Part shown: in pieces, positions 1 through 11,224 of the stretch
How positions within the stretch are numbered: position 1 is the first letter of the stretch
Layout: the number at the start of each line of letters is the position of its first letter
Origin: Oceanobacillus sp. J11TS1
Lineage (GTDB): Bacteria; Bacillota; Bacilli; Bacillales; Amphibacillaceae
Direction: 5' to 3'
DNA: 64,000 nt
Assembly (NCBI RefSeq): GCF_018333215.1
Contig: NZ_BORO01000001.1
Span: forward strand, 418,693 to 482,692
The notes under the pieces: model-generated
The model's database searches: none
What the model saw: the letters and a program-made list of their open reading frames with translations, nothing else
Told to the model about the DNA's origin: nothing
Made by a program: the position numbers and the translations under genes

Positions 1-1844
1 CAAAAGAACTCGGGATCGATTTAATTATTACGGATCACCATGAGCCCCAGGCAGAATTACCGGATTGTTATGCGATTATACATCCAAAGGTATCGAAGGA
101 CTATTCTTTTAAAGAACTTGCGGGTGTTGGTGTTTCATTAAAACTGGCAGAGGCTTTAATCGGAGAGCTCCCTAAGGAATTGCTTCCTTTTACTGCAATC
201 GGTACTATTGCTGATTTAGTTCCACTGGTATCTGAAAATCGGATATTAGCGACATTTGGATTAAAAGAATTACAACGTACCAGTCATATCGGGTTAAAAG
301 CTTTAAAACAGGTATGTCAGCTCGATGAAATAATAACAGAAGAAGATATTGGTTTTCGAATTGGTCCGCGTTTAAATGCGGTAGGACGATTGGGCAGCGC
401 TGATTTAGCAGTTGACTTATTATTAGAAGAGGATTATGAAGTTGCTGTTGAAATGGCAAATGAGTTAAATCTTATCAATGATCGGCGCAAGAAAATTGTC
501 CAAGATATTGTTGAAGAAGCCATGGAAATGGTTCAGACAGATAAACGAATCATCATTGTGGCAAAAGAAGGTTGGAATGAAGGGGTACTAGGAATTGTCG
601 CTTCAAAATTAGTTCAAAAATTTGATCGTCCGGCAATTGTGCTTGCAGTGAAACCAGAACAAGGTATTGTAAAAGGATCGGCTAGAAGCATCCCTGCATT
701 TGATTTGTTTGAGGGGTGTATGACAGTCAGAGATCTGTTTACACATTTTGGCGGACATTCTCAGGCAGCTGGAATGACGTTACCTATCGAAAACTTAAAT
801 TCGTTAGAAACAGCTTTAAACGATATACTTTTACAAGAATTATCAGAGGAAGATTTTAAGCAAGAATTAAATATTAATGCTACATTAGATATTGAAGATA
901 TTGATGTTTCATTAATTGAAGAGATAGCTAGGCTAGCTCCATTTGGTATGGGAAATCCGAAACCTCTATTTGAAATAAAAGAAGTACCAAAAGAAGTCCG
1001 GCAAATCGGTAGTAAAAAAAATCATTTGAAAATGCAATTTACATCTGTTAAAGGACACGTTGATACGGTAGGATTCGGATTTGGAGAGCTGAAAGATGCG
1101 ATTTCTCCTCACACCAAAGTATCTGTTGCGGGAGAACTTTCGATCAATGAGTGGAATGGCAGACGGAACGCACAGATGATGATAAAAGATTTGAAAATTA
1201 CGGAGTGGCAGTTATTTGATTTTCGCGGAAAAAAAGCGGAACAAGTGCTTCCTGATGCAATTAAGGAAGTCTTTGTCTCTAAAGAGTCTATACAGCCTGT
1301 TGAGCCTATATCAACGTTTACTTATGAAGAAGCTGTTTCTATGGATTTAACTTGTTATCATACGATCGGTTTTACAGAATTACCTGATAACCTTGATGAC
1401 GTGAAACAGATTATAAAACAGATGAATCCTAAAAATATCGTGGTAGCGATACGGCATGCTGCTAATAATTACCCGTTTCAATTCCCTTCTCGGAAGGAAT
1501 TTGTCGACTATTATGGCTTAATCAAACGACATAAGCAGTTCCGGTTAGCTGAAATGCAAAAGGCAATTGAACAGCATAGAGGATGGAATGAAGCGAAAGT
1601 ATCGTTTATGTCAGATGTATTTGCAGATTTAAGTTTTGCTGAAAAAAAAGATGGATGGATCCGTTATACGGAAGCAACGAATAAAAAGGATTTAACGGAA
1701 TCGGAGATTTATCAAACTTGCATCAAACAAAAAGAAGCTGAAAGCATACTAATTTACTCGAATTATCAAGACTTAAAAAAATGGTTTGCATCACATATGG
1801 ATACATCTGTGAATGCTAGGGAGGAAGTCGTGTATGGATTATAA
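1..1844 (+). CDS. recJ: Single-stranded-DNA-specific exonuclease RecJ (5' end outside window)
   Basis: RecJ degrades single-stranded DNA 5' to 3' in recombination and repair. The reading frame is open from the first bases of the window, so the start and roughly the first 170 residues (compared with the ~786-residue B. subtilis protein) are missing. The DHH metal-binding motif (TDHHEP) is encoded at about 33-50, followed by GVGV and TIADLVPL. The DHHA1 motif GGHSQAAG lies near 750-775. A long C-terminal Firmicute RecJ extension follows. The last 11 bases overlap apt, suggesting translational coupling. Identity is clear; only the N-terminus is unseen. Confidence 0.95.
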   Translation, partial: KELGIDLIITDHHEPQAELPDCYAIIHPKVSKDYSFKELAGVGVSLKLAEALIGELPKELLPFTAIGTIADLVPLVSENRILATFGLKELQRTSHIGLKALKQVCQLDEIITEEDIGFRIGPRLNAVGRLGSADLAVDLLLEEDYEVAVEMANELNLINDRRKKIVQDIVEEAMEMVQTDKRIIIVAKEGWNEGVLGIVASKLVQKFDRPAIVLAVKPEQGIVKGSARSIPAFDLFEGCMTVRDLFTHFGGHSQAAGMTLPIENLNSLETALNDILLQELSEEDFKQELNINATLDIEDIDVSLIEEIARLAPFGMGNPKPLFEIKEVPKEVRQIGSKKNHLKMQFTSVKGHVDTVGFGFGELKDAISPHTKVSVAGELSINEWNGRRNAQMMIKDLKITEWQLFDFRGKKAEQVLPDAIKEVFVSKESIQPVEPISTFTYEEAVSMDLTCYHTIGFTELPDNLDDVKQIIKQMNPKNIVVAIRHAANNYPFQFPSRKEFVDYYGLIKRHKQFRLAEMQKAIEQHRGWNEAKVSFMSDVFADLSFAEKKDGWIRYTEATNKKDLTESEIYQTCIKQKEAESILIYSNYQDLKKWFASHMDTSVNAREEVVYGL

Positions 1845-2346
1845 AGAATATATTGAGATTGTAGAGAACTGGCCAAAAGAGGGTGTGCGTTTTAAGGATA
1901 TTACACCATTAATGGCTAATGGACCAGCTTATAAATCGGCGGTTGATGAAATTGTTGCCTATGCTAAGGAGAAAGAAATTGATGTTGTTGTGGGGCCTGA
2001 AGCAAGAGGATTTATTGTAGGCTGTCCTGTTTCTTATGCGCTAGAGGTTGGTTTTGCACCGGTTCGTAAGGAGGGGAAATTGCCACGCGAAGTAATTAAG
2101 GTAGATTATGGTTTAGAATATGGAAAGAATGTATTAACGATTCATAAAGATGCCATTAAGCCTGGACAACGTGTTCTCATTACAGATGATCTTTTAGCAA
2201 CAGGAGGAACCATAGAAGCAACGATTAATTTAGTAGAACAGCTTGGTGGTATTGTTGTTGGGTGTGCTTTCTTAGTAGAGCTTAGTTATTTAGATGGAAA
2301 AGATAAATTAGAAGGCTATGATGTGCTTACAATAATGACTTACTAA
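1834..2346 (+). CDS. apt: Adenine phosphoribosyltransferase
   Basis: Converts adenine and PRPP to AMP in purine salvage. The 170-residue product is the usual length for the family. The PRPP-binding loop is visible as [13 protein letters not shown], and GPEARGF is the conserved N-terminal part of the active site. The frame also has an upstream ATG at 1813, but the Shine-Dalgarno GGGAGG at 1819-1824 is correctly spaced only for the ATG at 1834, giving the typical [10 protein letters not shown] start. The gene overlaps the end of recJ and is followed by a strong terminator. The recJ-apt-relA order is standard in Bacillaceae, although here a repeat separates apt from relA. Confidence 0.96.
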   Translation: MDYKEYIEIVENWPKEGVRFKDITPLMANGPAYKSAVDEIVAYAKEKEIDVVVGPEARGFIVGCPVSYALEVGFAPVRKEGKLPREVIKVDYGLEYGKNVLTIHKDAIKPGQRVLITDDLLATGGTIEATINLVEQLGGIVVGCAFLVELSYLDGKDKLEGYDVLTIMTY

Positions 2347-2353
2347 TAGGAAG

Positions 2354-2396
2354 AAAGAGTCGAACAGAGACAAATACTGTGCTGACTCTTTTTTTC
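2354..2396 (+). terminator. Rho-independent terminator after apt
   Basis: AAAGAGTC at 2354-2361 pairs with GACTCTTT at 2384-2391, with an inner ACAG/CTGT pair, and runs into a T tract ending near 2396. It lies 8 bases after the apt stop codon and closes the recJ-apt unit. Confidence 0.85.
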
Positions 2397-2632
2397 TATA
2401 GATGTACATAAATTGTTTTGTGATTATATTAGGTTTTAGTTGGACAGAAGGATAAAAAAAGTCTTATAATAGTAATTATTATCGAATAATGGTTTTAAAC
2501 TGGAAAAATTTATGAGAATTTAAATTAATGGCTGGCTTCAAGTTTAACACGCTTGTTGCTATTCTTATTTTCACACCAAGTAAGTACAACATTAACATTT
2601 CAAGTAACAGAAAAGAAACATGAGTAAATGTA

Positions 2633-2908
2633 TTGAGTCAACACCAAAATCAATGGTTGAATATATGAATAAATATGGTAGTGATAACTAGCTAGCGGAG
2701 GAAAAATACGGAGACTCCTGTGGGAATGCGCAGTGTGAAGACCCCGCAGAAAAAGTGGTCTTCTTTTTCGAGGAGGCTGAGGACAAGCCCACGGAAAGCG
2801 TAGTATTTTTCTGGGGTTGCGATTACTCACCCCATCATAACCCGTCGTAGCGGTCACTATTTATCAAATTTAATTTATCAACCTTAGATTTTGGTGAAGA
2901 GCCAATGT
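2633..2908. repeat. MITE-like repeat, copy 1, carrying a nested second repeat
   Basis: The apt-relA gap of about 610 bp is non-coding. An imperfect terminal inverted repeat bounds this element: CACCAAAATCAATGGTTGA (2642-2660) against TCAACCTTAGATTTTGGTG (2878-2896). Two shorter copies of the same element (about 135-138 bp) lie at 12383-12520 and 30796-30930. Copy 1 is twice as long because about 140 bp is inserted in its middle. Nothing coding was found here. The bases on either side (2400-2632 and 2909-2959) hold no other recognisable feature. Confidence 0.7.
2701..2842. repeat. GC-richer nested repeat inside MITE copy 1
   Basis: GAAAAATAC (2701-2709) and GTATTTTTC (2803-2811) form a perfect 9-bp inverted repeat around a hairpin-rich core containing GGAGACTCCTGTGGGAA and CCCACGGAAAGCG. 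I recall very similar sequences recurring in intergenic regions of many Bacillaceae genomes, but cannot check copy number here. A following module to about 2842 (hairpin at 2813-2833) also lacks a counterpart in MITE copies 2 and 3, so the inserted block probably runs to about 2842. Confidence 0.65.
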
Positions 2909-2959
2909 ATTTTAATAAAATAGTTTATTTAATTATAGAAGGTAAATAAAGGTGATTAC

Positions 2960-5155
2960 ATGGCAAAAGACGAAAATGTCAGCATTACAGATATTGAAGA
3001 AAAAGCAAAAGAATATTTATCTGATGAAGATGTTGCTTTAATTGGACATGCCTATGAATTTGCGAAAGAATCTCATAAAGATCAATTTCGTAAATCTGGC
3101 GAACCATATATTATTCATCCAGTTCAAGTTGCGGGAATATTAGCCGATTTATTGATGGACGCAGAGACAATCTCAGCTGGGTTTCTTCATGATGTTATTG
3201 AAGATACGGACATTACTTTTGAACAAATTGAAGAAGAATTTCACTATGAAATAGCAGCACTCGTAGATGGAGTAACGAAGCTTGGGAAAATCCGCTATGA
3301 AACCAAAGAGGCCCAGCAAGCTGAAAATCATCGTAAAATGTTTGTAGCGATGGCGAGAGATATTCGAGTCATTATGATTAAATTAGCCGACAGATTGCAT
3401 AATATGAGAACGCTAAAGCATTTGCCCCCAGAAAAGCAACGTCGTATTTCTAATGAAACCTTGGAAATTTTTGCTCCGCTAGCACACCGGCTAGGAATTT
3501 CGACAATAAAGTGGGAGCTAGAGGATACCGCATTGCGTTATCTTAATCCCCAGCAATATTATCGTATCGTTCAGCTGATGAAGCAAAAAAGGGAGGAGCG
3601 AGAATTTTATATTCAAGGGGTCATTAATGATTTATCTCAAGAGTTAGAGTCCGTAAACATTCAAGCAGAAATCTCTGGACGTCCAAAGCATCTATATAGT
3701 ATTTATCAAAAAATGGTAAAACAAAAGAAACAATTTAATGAGATATATGACCTGCTTGCTGTTCGAATTTTGGTCGACAATATTAAAGATTGCTATGCTG
3801 TATTAGGTATTATTCATACAAATTGGAAACCGATGCCTGGAAGGTTTAAAGATTATATAGCAATGCCAAAGCAAAATCTATACCAATCGCTTCACACTAC
3901 TGTTATTGGCCCTAAAGGTGATCCATTAGAAGTTCAAATTCGTACGAAGGAAATGCATGACATCGCTGAGTATGGAATTGCTGCACACTGGGCATATAAA
4001 GAAGGAAAACAAGCAAAAGGAAAAAGTTCTTTTGAAGAGAAATTATCATGGTTCCGAGAAATTCTAGAGTGGCAAAGTGAAACACATGACGCTGAAGAAT
4101 TTATTGAATCATTGAAGATTGACCTGTTTTCCGATATGGTTTATGTTTTTACGCCTAAAGGAGAAGTTATTGAGTTGCCAGCAGGTTCGATTCCAATTGA
4201 CTTTGCCTACAAAATTCATACGGAGATCGGCAATAAGACAATTGGGGCAAAGATAAATGGCAAAATGGAGCCATTAGATTATGAACTGCAAAATGGCGAC
4301 ATTGTTGATGTAATGACATCAAAGCATTCCTATGGTCCATCACAGGATTGGCTGAAAATGGTGCAAACATCACAAGCAAAAAGCAAGATAAAACAGTTTT
4401 TCAAAAAACAGCAACGTGATGAAAATATAGCCAAAGGGAAAGAAGCGGTTGAAAGAGAAATCCGTGCTTTTGATATAGATCCAAAAGAAGTATTAAATTC
4501 AGATAATTTACAGCGTGTATTTGATAAATTTAATTTTACCAATGAAGACGACATGTTTGCTGCTGTTGGTTATCAGGGGATTACTGCAGCACTTATTGCG
4601 ACAAGGTTAACGGAGAAAATTCGCCATTCGAGGGAAGTAAACCAAGACCTGGAGACGAAGATTGAAGAAGTAAAAACAGACAAAGCAAAATCTTCTTCTA
4701 AGAAAGATTCGGGAATTGAAGTAGCTGGCGTGGATAATCTACTTGTGCGTATCGCGAAATGTTGTAATCCTGTCCCTGGTGACCAAATCCTAGGATATAT
4801 TACGAAAGGCAGAGGCGTATCCGTGCACCGTGCGGATTGTCCTAATGTACAGACAGAAGAAGCAAAACAGCGTTATATAGATGTAAAGTGGAAAGATCAA
4901 TATGCGGAGAGAAAACAATATCATGTTGATTTAGAAATTACAGGATACGATCGCCGCGGCTTGCTTAATGAAGTATTACAAGCTGTTAATGAAACAAAAA
5001 CAAATATTACGCATGTTAACGGCAGATCCGACCGTAATAAAATGGCTGTGATTCAATTAACGATTTTAATTCATAATACAAATCATTTGCGCAAAGTAGT
5101 TGATCGTATTAAACAAATTCGTGAAGTATACACTGTTACAAGAACGGTTCAATAA
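2960..5155 (+). CDS. relA: Bifunctional (p)ppGpp synthetase/hydrolase RelA
   Basis: Makes and degrades (p)ppGpp in the stringent response, on the ribosome. The 731-residue length is typical of Firmicute Rel. An N-terminal HD hydrolase domain is intact (GFLHDVIEDT at about residues 73-82), so the enzyme should be bifunctional. The synthetase domain follows (about 200-390), then a TGS domain (about 395-455), the conserved-cysteine region (RIAKCCNPVPGD, about 597-608) and a C-terminal ACT domain (about 655-731). The start has AAAGGTGA just upstream. dtd follows 12 bases after the stop, so the two are probably cotranscribed. A MITE copy ends only about 50 bp upstream and may have displaced or supplied promoter elements. 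Confidence 0.97.
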   Translation: MAKDENVSITDIEEKAKEYLSDEDVALIGHAYEFAKESHKDQFRKSGEPYIIHPVQVAGILADLLMDAETISAGFLHDVIEDTDITFEQIEEEFHYEIAALVDGVTKLGKIRYETKEAQQAENHRKMFVAMARDIRVIMIKLADRLHNMRTLKHLPPEKQRRISNETLEIFAPLAHRLGISTIKWELEDTALRYLNPQQYYRIVQLMKQKREEREFYIQGVINDLSQELESVNIQAEISGRPKHLYSIYQKMVKQKKQFNEIYDLLAVRILVDNIKDCYAVLGIIHTNWKPMPGRFKDYIAMPKQNLYQSLHTTVIGPKGDPLEVQIRTKEMHDIAEYGIAAHWAYKEGKQAKGKSSFEEKLSWFREILEWQSETHDAEEFIESLKIDLFSDMVYVFTPKGEVIELPAGSIPIDFAYKIHTEIGNKTIGAKINGKMEPLDYELQNGDIVDVMTSKHSYGPSQDWLKMVQTSQAKSKIKQFFKKQQRDENIAKGKEAVEREIRAFDIDPKEVLNSDNLQRVFDKFNFTNEDDMFAAVGYQGITAALIATRLTEKIRHSREVNQDLETKIEEVKTDKAKSSSKKDSGIEVAGVDNLLVRIAKCCNPVPGDQILGYITKGRGVSVHRADCPNVQTEEAKQRYIDVKWKDQYAERKQYHVDLEITGYDRRGLLNEVLQAVNETKTNITHVNGRSDRNKMAVIQLTILIHNTNHLRKVVDRIKQIREVYTVTRTVQ

Positions 5156-5167
5156 GGAGAGTTTTTC

Positions 5168-5614
5168 ATGAAGGTAATATTACAACGAGTAAAAGAAGCT
5201 TCTGTCACTGTAGATGGAGTAAAAATCAGTGATATTGAAAAAGGATACCTCTTGCTTGTCGGTGTTACGCATGATGATACGGAAGAGGATGTAAAATATC
5301 TTGTGAATAAAATTGTCCATTTACGTGTATTTGAGGATGAAAGTGGAAAAATGAATCATTCGCTTAAAGATGTAGAAGGCAGTATTTTATCTGTATCACA
5401 ATTTACGTTATATGGAGATACCAAAAAAGGCAGACGTCCAAGTTTTATTAAAGCAGCTAAGCCTGAGGAAGCAAAAGCTTTATATGATTCTTTTAATAAA
5501 GCATTACGTGAGGAAGGAATTGCCACAGAGACAGGCAAGTTTGGCGCTATGATGGATGTGCAGCTGATAAATGATGGGCCTGTCACACTCATTTTAGATA
5601 GTAAAGATAGGTAG
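5168..5614 (+). CDS. dtd: D-aminoacyl-tRNA deacylase
   Basis: Hydrolyses D-aminoacyl-tRNAs, a translation proofreading enzyme. The 148-residue product matches the usual family length. The two signature segments are present: [17 protein letters not shown] at about residues 78-94, and the C-terminal NDGPVT motif near residue 137. A GGAGAG ribosome-binding site lies in the short gap after relA, and the pair is likely one operon as in B. subtilis. Confidence 0.96.
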   Translation: MKVILQRVKEASVTVDGVKISDIEKGYLLLVGVTHDDTEEDVKYLVNKIVHLRVFEDESGKMNHSLKDVEGSILSVSQFTLYGDTKKGRRPSFIKAAKPEEAKALYDSFNKALREEGIATETGKFGAMMDVQLINDGPVTLILDSKDR

Positions 5615-5699
5615 GTAAGGAATAAAATTGTAAGGATAAGGTTAGAAGTTTGCGGAGATGCTATAAAAACTTAAATATAAATAAAGGGGAATTTAAGTT

Positions 5700-5873
5700 A
5701 TGCATCGTGAAACCAAGCACAATCACGCAAATAACCATTCAGATTTGTTTAATATTGATTTTCATCATTTTACACAAATGGAACAGTCATCTACCTATTT
5801 GGAGCTAGCTACGGAGCTTGGAATATCTATAGAAGAGGTTAAAAAATTGAAAAAAAAGCTTTATCGTTCTTGA
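5700..5873 (+). CDS. Small hypothetical protein, 57 residues
   Basis: An ORF starting ATG at 5700 has a good Shine-Dalgarno (AAAGGGGA, about 8 bases upstream). The N-terminal half is rich in His and Asn (MHRETKHNHANNHS). The C-terminal half (LATELGISIEEVKKLKKKL) reads like a single helix-turn-helix or a short amphipathic helix and ends very basic. It sits between dtd and the hisS T-box. The -35 box of the T-box promoter overlaps its stop codon. I do not recognise the family with certainty and assign no function. The ribosome-binding site and clean start argue that it is real. Confidence 0.7.
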   Translation: MHRETKHNHANNHSDLFNIDFHHFTQMEQSSTYLELATELGISIEEVKKLKKKLYRS

Positions 5874-5898
5874 CATTGTAAGGAACTAACCTTATTAT
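5870..5898 (+). promoter_or_regulatory. Sigma-A promoter of the hisS-aspS T-box leader
   Basis: TTGACA (5870-5875), a 17-bp spacer, and TATTAT (5893-5898). The -35 box overlaps the stop codon of the preceding small ORF. Transcription should begin near 5905. Confidence 0.75.
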
Positions 5899-5904
5899 TA
5901 TAAT

Positions 5905-6249
5905 CATTCCACTTCCAAAAATGTTTTTCTCAGGATGTGGCGGCTTCTACGCTGTTCACAAGGATAGGAACGTTATTCGTAGAAGTTTCTTAAAATTACA
6001 TGAATAAAACCGTTGATGGAAAAAGTAGTATAGGTGTCGGTAGTAAGAGAGTAGTTGTCAATGGCTGAGAGCAACTATCTACCCGGCTTATATGAAAGAC
6101 ATTCTTGAGGATTTATATCGAAATATAGAGTAGATATAAACGTGTTGCAGGCGTTAACTGATAAAGGTGGATATCTTTTTTGATATCAACTAGGGTGGCA
6201 ACGCGGGAAAATCCCGTCCCTTATTTTTTAATAAGGGACGGGATTTTTG
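5905..6249 (+). promoter_or_regulatory. T-box riboswitch upstream of hisS-aspS, specifier GAC (Asp)
   Basis: A classic T-box leader. Two extra hairpins precede it (5909-5940, and CTTCTACG 5944-5951 with CGTAGAAG 5978-5985). Stem I carries the usual AGTA and ATGGCTGAGAG apical motifs (about 6060-6070). The T-box sequence AGGGTGGCAACGCGGG is at 6192-6207. A 14-bp terminator stem, ATCCCGTCCCTTAT (6211-6224) with ATAAGGGACGGGAT (6231-6244), ends in a T run. Aligned against the alaS leader in this window, the specifier position reads GAC (6098-6100). The TGGC bulge would pair with a G discriminator base, as in tRNA-Asp. Confidence 0.9.
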
Positions 6250-6337
6250 TGTTGGCATAGAAGAAAGCTTTTAGGATTTTCTAACCTAGGATATGTACTT
6301 CATTAACGTGCTGTTTATAAATAAAGGAGGTATAAGG

Positions 6338-7621
6338 ATGGCTATGAAAGCCCCTAGAGGAACAATGGATATTTTGCCGGAAGATACGGCAAAATGGCAA
6401 TATGTTGAGCAACAAATTAAAGAGATTTGTGATGCGTATCATTATCATGAAATACGTACGCCAATTTTTGAACACACGGAGGTATTCCAACGTGGAGTTG
6501 GAGATTCCACAGATATTGTACAAAAAGAAATGTATACATTCGACGATCGTGGAGGAAGAAGTCTTACACTTCGACCGGAGGGAACAGCTGCTGTAGCTCG
6601 TGCTTTTGTTGAAAATAAATTATATGGTGGCCCGAACTTACCAGAAAAGCTCTATTACTTTGGATCGATGTTTCGTTATGAACGTCCACAAAAAGGAAGA
6701 ATGCGTCAACTAAATCAGTTTGGTGTCGAGGCAATGGGCAGCGAAGACCCAGCAATTGATGCAGAAGTCATTGACTTGGCAATGCAAATTTATCGCCAAT
6801 TAGGGTTAAAATCACTGAAACTGGTTATTAATTCATTAGGTGATAAGGAAAGCCGTAAAGCTCATCGAGATGCCCTTGTAGCTCATTTTGATCCGCATCG
6901 TGAGGAACTTTGCTCAGATTGCCAAGCACGTTTAGATAAAAATCCATTGCGCGTGTTGGATTGTAAAAAAGACCGTGATCACCCGGCAATGAATACAGCA
7001 CCATCTATTTTGACTTATTTAAATGAAAAATCTCAAACGTATTTTGAGCAGGTAAAAGCTTATCTAGATGCCATGAACATTTCTTACACTGTCGACCCTA
7101 ATTTAGTTCGCGGATTAGATTATTACAACCACACAGCATTTGAAATTATGAGTGAAGCAGATGGCTTTGGAGCTATTACAACATTAGCTGGCGGCGGTAG
7201 ATATGATGGCTTAATTAATGAGTTTGGCGGTCCGGATACACCAGGAATCGGTTTTGGGATGGGACTAGAGCGTCTATTAATGGCGCTTCAAGTAGAAAAT
7301 ATAGATATACCTGTTGATACCCAATTAGATTGCTTTGTAGCTGGATTTGGTTCAGAAAAAGTCCGTTTAGAGACAGTAAAACTTGTTCACCAACTGCGTG
7401 TAAATGGTGTTCAAGTAGATAAAGATTATCAACAGCGAAAAATGAAAGGACAGCTCAAAGCTGCAGATCGACTGAAAGCAAAATTTGTTATCTTTTTAGG
7501 CGACGATGAACTTGAGAACGAAGCTGTAACAGTTAAAAATATGGAGACAGGAAATCAATCAGAAGTTCCCATCCATCACATTGTTACGAAAATTAAAGAG
7601 TTGTTATTGGAGGAGAATTAA
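6338..7621 (+). CDS. hisS: Histidyl-tRNA synthetase
   Basis: Charges tRNA-His; class II synthetase, 427 residues from this start. The N-terminus ([16 protein letters not shown]) is typical. Motif 2 ([24 protein letters not shown]), the histidine-binding [14 protein letters not shown], and motif 3 ([12 protein letters not shown]) are all visible, followed by the C-terminal anticodon-binding domain. A longer frame begins at 6293, but AAAGGAGG at 6323-6330 fixes the start at 6338. aspS follows after 3 bases, so both are under the same T-box. Confidence 0.97.
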   Translation: MAMKAPRGTMDILPEDTAKWQYVEQQIKEICDAYHYHEIRTPIFEHTEVFQRGVGDSTDIVQKEMYTFDDRGGRSLTLRPEGTAAVARAFVENKLYGGPNLPEKLYYFGSMFRYERPQKGRMRQLNQFGVEAMGSEDPAIDAEVIDLAMQIYRQLGLKSLKLVINSLGDKESRKAHRDALVAHFDPHREELCSDCQARLDKNPLRVLDCKKDRDHPAMNTAPSILTYLNEKSQTYFEQVKAYLDAMNISYTVDPNLVRGLDYYNHTAFEIMSEADGFGAITTLAGGGRYDGLINEFGGPDTPGIGFGMGLERLLMALQVENIDIPVDTQLDCFVAGFGSEKVRLETVKLVHQLRVNGVQVDKDYQQRKMKGQLKAADRLKAKFVIFLGDDELENEAVTVKNMETGNQSEVPIHHIVTKIKELLLEEN

Positions 7622-7624
7622 AAA

Positions 7625-9403
7625 ATGACAGAACGTGTTTTAGCTGAGCACTTAATAGAAACAGAAATCGAAAAAGAAGTCAGGCTGAAAGGTTGGGTGC
7701 AAAAGCGCCGTGACCTCGGTGGACTCATCTTTATAGACTTACGTGACAAGTCTGGCATTATTCAAATTGTTTTTAATCCAGATTATTCACAGGAAGCACT
7801 AGAAATCGCAGAAAACATTCGTTCTGAATATGTTATTGATGTTGTCGGCAAGCTTGTCTTACGTGATGAAGCTACTATCAATCCTTCTATTACAACAGGT
7901 AAATTGGAAGTGCTGGCAAGCTCCATTAACGTATTGAATAAAGCAAAAAATCCGCCATTTATGATTCAAGATGATGTGAATATTTCAGAGGACATTCGCC
8001 TGAAGTATCGATATTTAGATTTACGCCGCCCGGGGCTGCAAGAAACATTTAAATTACGACATCAAACCACACAAGCGATTCGGAACTACTTAAATCGAAA
8101 CGAATTTTTAGAAATGGAGACACCGATTTTAACGAAAAGCACGCCAGAAGGAGCACGAGATTATCTTGTCCCAAGTCGTGTTCATCCAGGTGAATTTTAT
8201 GCTTTACCGCAATCTCCGCAGTTATTTAAACAATTAATCATGATGAGTGGCTTTGAACGTTACTACCAAATCGCCCGTTGTTTCCGTGATGAAGACTTGC
8301 GAGCGGATCGCCAGCCGGAATTTACACAAGTTGATATTGAAACATCCTTTTTAACAAGTGATGAAATAATGACAATGACAGAAGAAATGATGAAAGAAGT
8401 AGTAAAAGAGGTAAAAGGAATCGATATCACTTTGCCGCTACAACGGATGCCATATGATGAGGCAATGGAACGTTTTGGTTCTGATAAGCCGGATACGCGT
8501 TTTGGATTAGAATTAATCCATGTCTCAGATATTGTAGCTGATTCTGGATTTAAAGTATTTAAGCAAGCTGTAGAGAATGGCGGAAAAGTAGCATTATTAA
8601 ATGTGAAAGGTGCTGCTAGTCATTATTCTAGAAAAGATATTGATAAATTAACAGAGTTTGTAAATATATATGGCGCTAAGGGGCTAGCTTGGTTAAAAGT
8701 AGAGGAAGAAGAGGTTAAAGGACCAATCAGTAAATTCTTATCCGACGAAGAAAAAGCAGCTATCCTAGATAAAGCGACTGCGGCTAGTGGAGATTTGCTC
8801 TTATTTGTAGCTGATAAAACATCGGTTGTCTATGATAGCTTAGGAGCTTTACGCCTAAAGCTAGGAGAAGAGTTACAATTAATCGACGAAGAAGCGTTCA
8901 ACTTCTTATGGGTGACAGACTGGCCGCTCTTCGAATATGATGAGGAGTTAGGCCGTTATTTTGCGGCACACCACCCTTTTACTTCACCAATTGAGGCAGA
9001 TAAGGAAAAATTATTAACCGATCCAATGAACGTTCGCGCAAATGCGTATGACCTGGTACTAAATGGATATGAACTTGGCGGAGGCTCTATCCGTATCCAT
9101 CAAACAGATCTTCAAAATAAAATGTTTAAAGCGCTCGGATTTACAGAAGAGCAAGCGAAAGAACAATTTGGTTTCTTACTGGATGCATTAGAATATGGTG
9201 CTCCGCCACATGGGGGAGTTGCGCTTGGTTTAGATCGGATCATTATGCTGCTTGCTGGACGTTCTAATCTTCGTGATACCATTCTATTTCCTAAAACAGC
9301 ATCTGCTTCGGACTTAATGACAGAAGCACCTAGCGAAGTAAGTAGGGATCAATTGCAAGAATTGTCGATTTCATTAGCAAAAAGAAACGATAATAAAGAA
9401 TAA
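7625..9403 (+). CDS. aspS: Aspartyl-tRNA synthetase, bacterial type
   Basis: Charges tRNA-Asp. The 592-residue length is that of bacterial AspRS with the GAD insertion domain (about residues 285-420). An N-terminal OB-fold anticodon-binding domain ([19 protein letters not shown]) is followed by class II motif 2 ([16 protein letters not shown]) and motif 3 ([13 protein letters not shown]). It begins 3 bases after hisS with GGAGGAG just upstream. The T-box specifier points to tRNA-Asp as the regulator of both genes. Whether the enzyme also charges tRNA-Asn cannot be judged from sequence alone. Confidence 0.97.
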   Translation: MTERVLAEHLIETEIEKEVRLKGWVQKRRDLGGLIFIDLRDKSGIIQIVFNPDYSQEALEIAENIRSEYVIDVVGKLVLRDEATINPSITTGKLEVLASSINVLNKAKNPPFMIQDDVNISEDIRLKYRYLDLRRPGLQETFKLRHQTTQAIRNYLNRNEFLEMETPILTKSTPEGARDYLVPSRVHPGEFYALPQSPQLFKQLIMMSGFERYYQIARCFRDEDLRADRQPEFTQVDIETSFLTSDEIMTMTEEMMKEVVKEVKGIDITLPLQRMPYDEAMERFGSDKPDTRFGLELIHVSDIVADSGFKVFKQAVENGGKVALLNVKGAASHYSRKDIDKLTEFVNIYGAKGLAWLKVEEEEVKGPISKFLSDEEKAAILDKATAASGDLLLFVADKTSVVYDSLGALRLKLGEELQLIDEEAFNFLWVTDWPLFEYDEELGRYFAAHHPFTSPIEADKEKLLTDPMNVRANAYDLVLNGYELGGGSIRIHQTDLQNKMFKALGFTEEQAKEQFGFLLDALEYGAPPHGGVALGLDRIIMLLAGRSNLRDTILFPKTASASDLMTEAPSEVSRDQLQELSISLAKRNDNKE

Positions 9404-9414
9404 TAAAAATGATG

Positions 9415-9448
9415 AGATGCACGATTTTTCGACATATATCGTGCATCT
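9415..9448. terminator. Hairpin between aspS and gdhA
   Basis: AGATGCACGAT (9415-9425) and ATCGTGCATCT (9438-9448) form a perfect 11-bp inverted repeat with a 12-base loop. It starts 11 bases after the aspS stop codon. There is only a weak T-rich tail, so it may be a terminator for hisS-aspS or an operator for gdhA. Confidence 0.5.
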
Positions 9449-9564
9449 GGTTATTCGAACACAAGCAGATGAAACTTCATGAGTCTTGTGTTTGATTGTT
9501 TTTTCATATAAAATTAAAAAAACTTCTGGTTGAAAAAAAGCGGTTGAAAAATTAAAGGAGCTGA

Positions 9565-10947
<1,383 letters not shown>

Positions 10948-10993
10948 AGCTATAATTAAGATGGATTGATTTCGATTTTTCAGAATATATTGT

Positions 10994-11022
10994 TTGTATT
11001 TTGTATGAATATATGCTATTAT
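10994..11022 (+). promoter_or_regulatory. Extended -10 promoter of 6S RNA
   Basis: TTGTAT (10994-10999), a 17-bp spacer, TG at 11014-11015 and TATTAT (11017-11022). It places transcription start near 11029-11035, just before the 6S closing stem. Confidence 0.65.
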
Positions 11023-11040
11023 TATAAAAAATGAATCGAA

Positions 11041-11222
11041 ACAATCCTGATGTGTTCGTCTGCAATTGGTATTTTGACCGAACACCTATAAGTTAGGGAG
11101 TCCGCTTGTCTTTAAAGTGCGTGCGTGCCTAAACGAGGAAGCATAATAACTTTAAAGCAGGACACCCACCTGCCAAAAGCGGGATCAAAACTTTATTGTC
11201 TGACGGCACTATCGGGATTACG
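11041..11222 (+). ncRNA. ssrS: 6S RNA
   Basis: 6S RNA mimics an open promoter and sequesters the sigma-A RNA polymerase holoenzyme. The ends form a long imperfect closing stem: AATCCTGATGTGTTCGTC (about 11043-11060) against GACGGCACTATCGGGATT near the 3' end. Inside lie ACCGAACACCTATAAGTTAGG and the GCAGGACACCCACCTGCC segment that I recall from Bacillus 6S RNAs. The total of about 180 nt and the location downstream of aspS match bsrA of B. subtilis. A promoter precedes it and a terminator follows. The exact ends are estimated. Confidence 0.85.
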
Positions 11223-11224
11223 AA

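Noticed and set aside
2600-2857. An 85-codon minus-strand frame in the apt-relA gap
   Set aside because: It is Arg/Pro-rich sequence produced by reading through the hairpin-rich repeat, with no ribosome-binding site.
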